DNA from: Chryseobacterium sp. OSA05B
Lineage (GTDB): Bacteria > Bacteroidota > Bacteroidia > Flavobacteriales > Weeksellaceae
Length of the DNA: 64,000 nt
Direction: 5' to 3'
Assembly: GCF_019970065.1 (NCBI RefSeq)
Contig: NZ_JAHXYH010000006.1
Span: 1-64,000, forward strand
How positions within the stretch are numbered: the stretch's first letter is position 1; every line of letters begins with the position of its first letter. The position numbers and the translations under genes were made by a program. Positions 59,801-64,000 of this stretch are shown in pieces. Below the pieces are notes generated by a model. The model saw only the letters and a program-made list of their open reading frames with translations, ran no database searches and was not told where the DNA came from.

Positions 59801-61057
59801 ATGAGCAAAGAATTTGTTGATGTTCTTGTAATCGGGGCTGGGCCTTCCGGATGCGTATCTTCTTCATATTTAAAGAAGAACAATGTCAACGTAAAAGTTG
59901 TTGAAAAGACAAAATTCCCAAGACTTGTAGTTGGTGAAAGCCTAATTCCCAGGGTAATGGATCATTTTGACGAGGCCGGACTTTTTCCTGCTTTGGATAA
60001 AATGGGCTTTGAAAAAAAGCTTGGAGCCCGTTTCCTAAGAGGCGACGAGGTTTGCATTTTTGATTTCAGCGATAAGTTCGGAGAAGGCTGGGACTCGACC
60101 TGGCAGGTTCCAAGAGCTGATTTTGATAATACTCTTGCTCAGGAAGTGATCAACAAAGGCATCGATCTTGAATTTGAGACCGAAGTTATTGATATTCAAT
60201 TTAACGGTACAGATTCTATCACTACCGTAAAAACCAAAGATGGCGAAACCAAAGAAATCCATTCTAAGTTCGTGATCGATTCAAGCGGATACGGAAGAGT
60301 GCTTCCAAGGCTTCTTGATCTTGAAAAACCTTCCAAGCTTTCTCCGCATTCTGCTATTTTTGCCCACGTAGAAGACATTAACAGAGAGGAAGGTGAAGAA
60401 GGAACTTTGATCTCTTTTGATATTATAGAAACTGAAGTATGGCTTTGGGTGATTCCTTTCTCCAACGGAAATACGAGTGTCGGAATTGTAGGTCCTACGG
60501 AATACATCGACAAACTTTCTGAAAACGGCGATACTGCAGAGGCTTTAAGAAAGGCTATTTCTCTGTCTGATTATTATGTAAAACGTTTCGGAAATGTAGA
60601 TTTCCTTTTTGAACCAAGACATCTGAAAGATTATTCGTGTTCGGTAAAACAATTATTCGGAGACGGATATGCACTTACCGGAAATGCATCTGAGTTCCTT
60701 GATCCTGTGTTCTCATCAGGAATGGCCTTTGCCACGGAATCGGGAATGCTTGCTGCAAAACTGGCTTTGCGTCAGCTGAACGGTGAGAAGATCGACTGGC
60801 AGACGGAATACACAGATTATATTCTTTACGGTGTGGATGTTTTCACCACCTATGTAAAAGAATGGTATACGGGAAATCTTCAAGAGCTTTTCTTCCACAG
60901 ACCGGAAAACGAAGACGTCAAGAGAAAAATATGTGCAGTACTCGCAGGATATGTCTGGAATAAAGACAATCCGTTTGTAAAGAAGCACGATACGGTTATT
61001 AAAAATCTTGCGAATCTGATTAAGCTTGAAAAACAGCAACAACAGGAACAATCATAA
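59801..61057 (+). CDS. Halogenase-like FAD-dependent oxidoreductase
   Basis: A 418-residue flavoprotein of the tryptophan-halogenase type. FAD loop at residues 12-17 (GAGPSG), then VVGESLIPRVMDHFDEAG. The halogenase WxWxIP motif is present as Trp214-Leu-Trp216-Val-Ile218-Pro219. Lys73 in K-L-G-A-x-F matches a conserved Lys site of phenol/pyrrole halogenases. Flavin reductase partners are not nearby. A monooxygenase or reductase role is also possible, since related proteins lack halogenation. It is transcribed away from the ammonia-lyase and suits modification of the aryl head group. Confidence 0.8.
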   Translation: MSKEFVDVLVIGAGPSGCVSSSYLKKNNVNVKVVEKTKFPRLVVGESLIPRVMDHFDEAGLFPALDKMGFEKKLGARFLRGDEVCIFDFSDKFGEGWDSTWQVPRADFDNTLAQEVINKGIDLEFETEVIDIQFNGTDSITTVKTKDGETKEIHSKFVIDSSGYGRVLPRLLDLEKPSKLSPHSAIFAHVEDINREEGEEGTLISFDIIETEVWLWVIPFSNGNTSVGIVGPTEYIDKLSENGDTAEALRKAISLSDYYVKRFGNVDFLFEPRHLKDYSCSVKQLFGDGYALTGNASEFLDPVFSSGMAFATESGMLAAKLALRQLNGEKIDWQTEYTDYILYGVDVFTTYVKEWYTGNLQELFFHRPENEDVKRKICAVLAGYVWNKDNPFVKKHDTVIKNLANLIKLEKQQQQEQS

Positions 61058-61059
61058 AC

Positions 61060-61088
61060 AAAACCGGTCTGAATTTCAGACCGGTTTT
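61060..61088. terminator. Bidirectional terminator
   Basis: A near-perfect hairpin of 13-14 bp (AAAACCGGTCTGAA with TTCAGACCGGTTTT) between two convergent genes, with poly-T on both sides. It lies 3 bases past the plus-strand stop. Confidence 0.9.
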
Positions 61089-61091
61089 GTT

Positions 61092-61694
61092 TTATTTTAA
61101 ATCTCTTTCCATTCTCTGGGCGAGTGTTTTACCAGTTTTTGCAAACCCTTCTCCCACTCTGGTTTCGTTATTAAAATTACTTCCCCACTGGTCTCCCGGC
61201 GCATCTACACTTTCAATGTCGAACAAGACCTTCTTAGAATCTGTTTCCACAAAAGTAAGTTGCGTAGTCACTTTTGCAGGCTGCTTCATAATTCCAGCAT
61301 CCCAACCCGGATACACCCACTTTACTTTCACCATTAAAGTATAAGGACTCTGAGCATTTTCCTTAAGCTTTGTATTGATGTTCTCTTTTGACAAGACCTT
61401 ATTAAATATTGTAATGAATTTCGGGTTCCACAATTCTTCTTTAACACGCTCCCACTGCTTTTTCCAGATTTCTCCGCTTCCTTCAGTTTTTTTGTTCAGC
61501 TCTTCAATTCTTCTTGGAATATATTCTGCTTCGGTATAATTTTCTTTCAGCAGTTTCATCTCTGAGTAATCAAAAACAACGTTCACTGTTTCAGTTCCCT
61601 TCAAGAATTTTGCATCTCCACTTTGGATCTTAAATTTTTGTGCCATTGCAACGGTAGAAATGGCAACCAGCAATAAGAATAATAATTTTTTCAT
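61092..61694 (-). CDS. Secreted protein of unknown function
   Basis: A 200-residue secreted protein with a signal peptide (MKKLLFLLLVAISTVAMA-Q). The mature part has helical (LKENYTEAEYIPRRIEELNKK) and beta parts (YTLMVKVKWVYPGWDAG). I recognise no family. Similar small proteins sit beside the ammonia-lyase and ligase genes in other flexirubin loci, as far as I recall. It is downstream of the ligase gene (gap 58 bases). Confidence 0.7.
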   Translation of the reverse strand: MKKLLFLLLVAISTVAMAQKFKIQSGDAKFLKGTETVNVVFDYSEMKLLKENYTEAEYIPRRIEELNKKTEGSGEIWKKQWERVKEELWNPKFITIFNKVLSKENINTKLKENAQSPYTLMVKVKWVYPGWDAGIMKQPAKVTTQLTFVETDSKKVLFDIESVDAPGDQWGSNFNNETRVGEGFAKTGKTLAQRMERDLK

Positions 61695-61752
61695 GGTTTT
61701 ATATTTTTTTAATTTAAATGGGTTTCATTTTTTGTGCTGAAGTTCTGATTTT

Positions 61753-63045
61753 CTATCTCAAATCTATAAAAGTGATCGGTTTTCTGCTGTTCGGGTTAAA
61801 AACAGTTTTGGACAAAATATCAAAGTCTATGATTTCAATTTTAGGACTTACTCTCAGTTTTGCACGGAAATGGTCGCGGACTTCATTTACAAAGGTTTCT
61901 TGATCCTGGTCTGTACTGAGTTTAATGATAATTTCATCCAGCCCGATTTCATTAGACTGAATAACGATCTGATAGCATAAAATCGTACTGAAGTCGTTCA
62001 AAATATCAGTCATCGCCGGTGGATACAGCGTTGTGCCTTTGTATTTGATCATTTGCTGTTTTCTTCCGACAACAGGGCCCAGTCTCATCGTATTTCTTCC
62101 GCAATCGCAAGGTTCATAATGAGCTTTTACAATATCTCCCGTTTTGAAACGAAGCAAAGGAATAGCTTCAACCCCTAAAGTAGTGATCGTAAGCTCGCCG
62201 TTCTCTCCTTCTGCGACAGGATTTTCGTTATCATCAAGAATTTCTGTGATAATCAGTTCCGGATGATGATGGCCTCCGGTTTGGAACTCACATTCTGTAA
62301 AGGCTGTGCTCATTTCTGTAGAAGCGTACGTGGAAAATAATTTAATATCCCACTTCTCTTTAATCTTCTGCGAAAGAATATTATCCGTAAAGTCCTGATT
62401 TTTGATACTTTCCCCGATACAAACGGCTCCGTAAACACTTGAATTTTTGTAATCTATTCCATGTTTTTCAGCATAATCGATCATCTTTAATAGAAAAGAC
62501 GGAACGGTGATCAGGTATTTGGGTTTGTATCTGAAAATAGAATCCCACTGCAGCTCCGGAATACCGGGTCCCATTCTAACTACACTGGCACCCATTTTTC
62601 TCAATCCGAGAAAGTAAGCCAGACCAGCCATAAATCTTTTGTCAATGGTGGTGATCATCTGCACAACATCTCCTTTCTGAATTCCTGCACAGACAAAGGA
62701 AATCGCTTCATTGTAAGCCAGTCTTTCAAGATCGCTGTCGGACAATCCGAAAGTAACCGGATCACCCAAAGTTCCGGAAGTAGTGCTGTAGTCTACAATT
62801 TTATCCGGTGGAATACAGAAAAAGTCGTGATTATGCTGTTGAAGATCATCTTTTGTGGTGGTGGGAATTTTCCGCAGATCTTCCAACGTCTGAATATCCG
62901 AAATATTGATCCTGTTTTCCTGAAACAGTTTTTGATAAAAAGGTGATTTTTTTTTAAGATAAACCAGAAGCTCCTGAAGCTTATGCTCCTGAAACTTTTT
63001 GATGTCCTGAAGATTTGATTTCTCGATGGCCGGATAAAATTCCAA
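61753..63045 (-). CDS. PaaK-type acyl-activating ligase, probable coumarate ligase
   Basis: A 430-residue AMP-forming ligase similar to phenylacetate-CoA ligase. The ATP loop reads STTSGTLGDPVTFG, then a second motif FSTYASTEMSTAF, and an adenylate region GDIVKAHYEPCDC with a Cys pair (CDCGRN) that may hold zinc as in PaaK relatives. Here the substrate is most likely 4-coumarate from the neighbouring ammonia-lyase, passed to CoA or directly to ACP. The length is normal. It is the first gene of the minus-strand pair with the small secreted protein. Confidence 0.87.
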   Translation of the reverse strand: MEFYPAIEKSNLQDIKKFQEHKLQELLVYLKKKSPFYQKLFQENRINISDIQTLEDLRKIPTTTKDDLQQHNHDFFCIPPDKIVDYSTTSGTLGDPVTFGLSDSDLERLAYNEAISFVCAGIQKGDVVQMITTIDKRFMAGLAYFLGLRKMGASVVRMGPGIPELQWDSIFRYKPKYLITVPSFLLKMIDYAEKHGIDYKNSSVYGAVCIGESIKNQDFTDNILSQKIKEKWDIKLFSTYASTEMSTAFTECEFQTGGHHHPELIITEILDDNENPVAEGENGELTITTLGVEAIPLLRFKTGDIVKAHYEPCDCGRNTMRLGPVVGRKQQMIKYKGTTLYPPAMTDILNDFSTILCYQIVIQSNEIGLDEIIIKLSTDQDQETFVNEVRDHFRAKLRVSPKIEIIDFDILSKTVFNPNSRKPITFIDLR

Positions 63046-63132
63046 TGATTTTAATTTTAAGGAACAAATTTATTTAATTAAAATTAAAAGATTGAATGAT
63101 TAAAAAATTAAAAACCTGAAGTCCCAATAATT

Positions 63133-64000
63133 TTATCGCTGAAAGCTAAAAGTCTGTGTATTGGTATTTCCGGCTGTATTGGTAGTGGTTACTTTTAAAG
63201 TATGTACACCTGAACCTTTGGGACATTTTTCATCAAAAACATAAACAAAATCATCTTTAACACGGGCGAATCGAAGCCATTTCCCATCCATTTCCGCACG
63301 GAATGATACGATATCTCCGATTTTCGTTCTTCCGCTCAACCGCAAAGTACTGCTGTTTATAAGAGCTCCATCTTTCCAACCCGAAGAAACAGACGGCAGA
63401 CTTTGATCCAATAACAATGTTGCTGTCCCTAGTCTGTTAAACTGTGCTTCCATTCTGTCACCATCCCACTTTCCTTTGATCACCTTTGTATCGCTTCCAT
63501 AATCAAAGAGAACAATTACTTTTCCTTTTTCTTCACCGGTTAATTTTCTGTTGGGTTTTATTTTTAAGGTATAATCGTCATGCACCGGGATATAAGGGGA
63601 CTGCAGAATAAGTGTATTTGAAACTCCATCTGCATTGGTCGCCGGCTTTTCAGACATTTGAAAATTCACGGCATCATACACTCCATTTTTACTGAAATTG
63701 ATCTCAGCATTTTCAGTGGTCATCGTTTTTCCCTGATTGGGCAGTACGGTTTTTCCCGTTTGCGAAATTGCTTCTGAATTTTTATTCAACTGCACTTTTG
63801 TTTTCAACCGGCTTGTATTTCCGTTGACATCTTTTAAAATAATTTCAATCTGGTGAATATCTTCATCCTGAAGCGTGATCAGTCCATTTAAATCCGGCTG
63901 GCTGTAATTTTTCAAATTCATGCCCGGTAAAGACGATAAATGCTGAATGCTCATTTTATCCTTTGCAAACTTGGTATAATCGATACAGCCATTAATATAG
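63133..64000 (-). CDS. M23 family metallopeptidase, C-terminal part (gene runs off the window)
   Basis: The frame is open to the right edge of the window, so only about the last 288 residues are seen. The residues just before the internal Met read YINGCIDYTKFAKDK, then NLKNYSQPDLNGLITLQDEDIHQIEIILKDVNGNTSRLKTK, which match the C-terminal beta domains of Bacteroidota M23 proteins as I remember them. The catalytic HxxxD and HxH region would lie outside the window, so activity cannot be judged. The ATG at 63,954 is internal and is not the start. Confidence 0.75.
   Translation of the reverse strand, partial: YINGCIDYTKFAKDKMSIQHLSSLPGMNLKNYSQPDLNGLITLQDEDIHQIEIILKDVNGNTSRLKTKVQLNKNSEAISQTGKTVLPNQGKTMTTENAEINFSKNGVYDAVNFQMSEKPATNADGVSNTLILQSPYIPVHDDYTLKIKPNRKLTGEEKGKVIVLFDYGSDTKVIKGKWDGDRMEAQFNRLGTATLLLDQSLPSVSSGWKDGALINSSTLRLSGRTKIGDIVSFRAEMDGKWLRFARVKDDFVYVFDEKCPKGSGVHTLKVTTTNTAGNTNTQTFSFQR

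Noticed and set aside
1..64000. tRNA, rRNA, riboswitch, prophage, transposase or CRISPR
   Set aside because: I looked in the intergenic gaps and saw no cloverleaf, conserved RNA box, integrase or array. A covariance-model scan would be needed to exclude small RNAs.

Overview
The window reads as a chromosome segment of a flavobacterium, most likely Chryseobacterium or a close relative in the Weeksellaceae. The DNA is AT-rich. Promoter-like sites follow the Bacteroidota pattern (TAnnTTTG), Shine-Dalgarno sites are mostly absent, two proteins end in type IX secretion (T9SS) sorting domains, and the bamA-uppS-DUF6089 order is typical of the class. The genus is inferred from overall impression, not from a search.

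Layout. Positions 1-7,700 hold envelope housekeeping genes on the minus strand: an RmlD-like reductase, a thioesterase, two OmpH/Skp chaperones, bamA, uppS and a DUF6089 barrel protein. Positions 7,800-14,230 are a surface-polysaccharide export group (Wzc-like kinase, Wza-like lipoprotein, WecA/MraY-type transferase, glycosyltransferase, SGNH hydrolase). A degenerate arginase-fold protein, topA, a very large T9SS cargo protein and an EpsG-like membrane protein follow, up to 23,200.

From 23,519 to 63,045 nearly everything fits a flexirubin-type pigment locus, an aryl polyene esterified to a dialkylresorcinol. It lies in several blocks. Block 1 (23,519-30,151, +) has an MMPL exporter-acyltransferase fusion, DarA, DarB and two hot-dog dehydratases. 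Block 2 (34,567-47,058, +) has a BtrH-like protein, an ABC exporter, a thioesterase, ketosynthases, a chain-length-factor-like protein, an ACP, a LolA-like carrier, a third dehydratase and a glycosyltransferase-DUF2062 fusion. Block 3 (50,015-57,051, -) has a C45 Ntn-hydrolase, a CrtI-like oxidoreductase, an acyltransferase, an ACP, a ketosynthase and FabG. Block 4 (58,180-63,045) has a tyrosine ammonia-lyase, a halogenase-like flavoprotein and a PaaK-type ligase. An M16 peptidase region, an M36 peptidase and a WG-repeat protein separate the blocks.

Proposed working. The ammonia-lyase makes 4-coumarate and the ligase activates it for an ACP. The KS/CLF pair, FabG and the dehydratases build the polyene. 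DarB and DarA make the resorcinol. One of several acyltransferase candidates joins them, and the MMPL, ABC and LolA-like proteins move the product to the outer membrane. No phosphopantetheinyl transferase and no intact methyltransferase is seen. The most notable observations are a catalytic His/Glu dyad that appears split among the three dehydratases, a family of palindromic elements around the two ACP genes, and several rival candidates for the ester-forming enzyme. The window ends inside an M23 peptidase gene.
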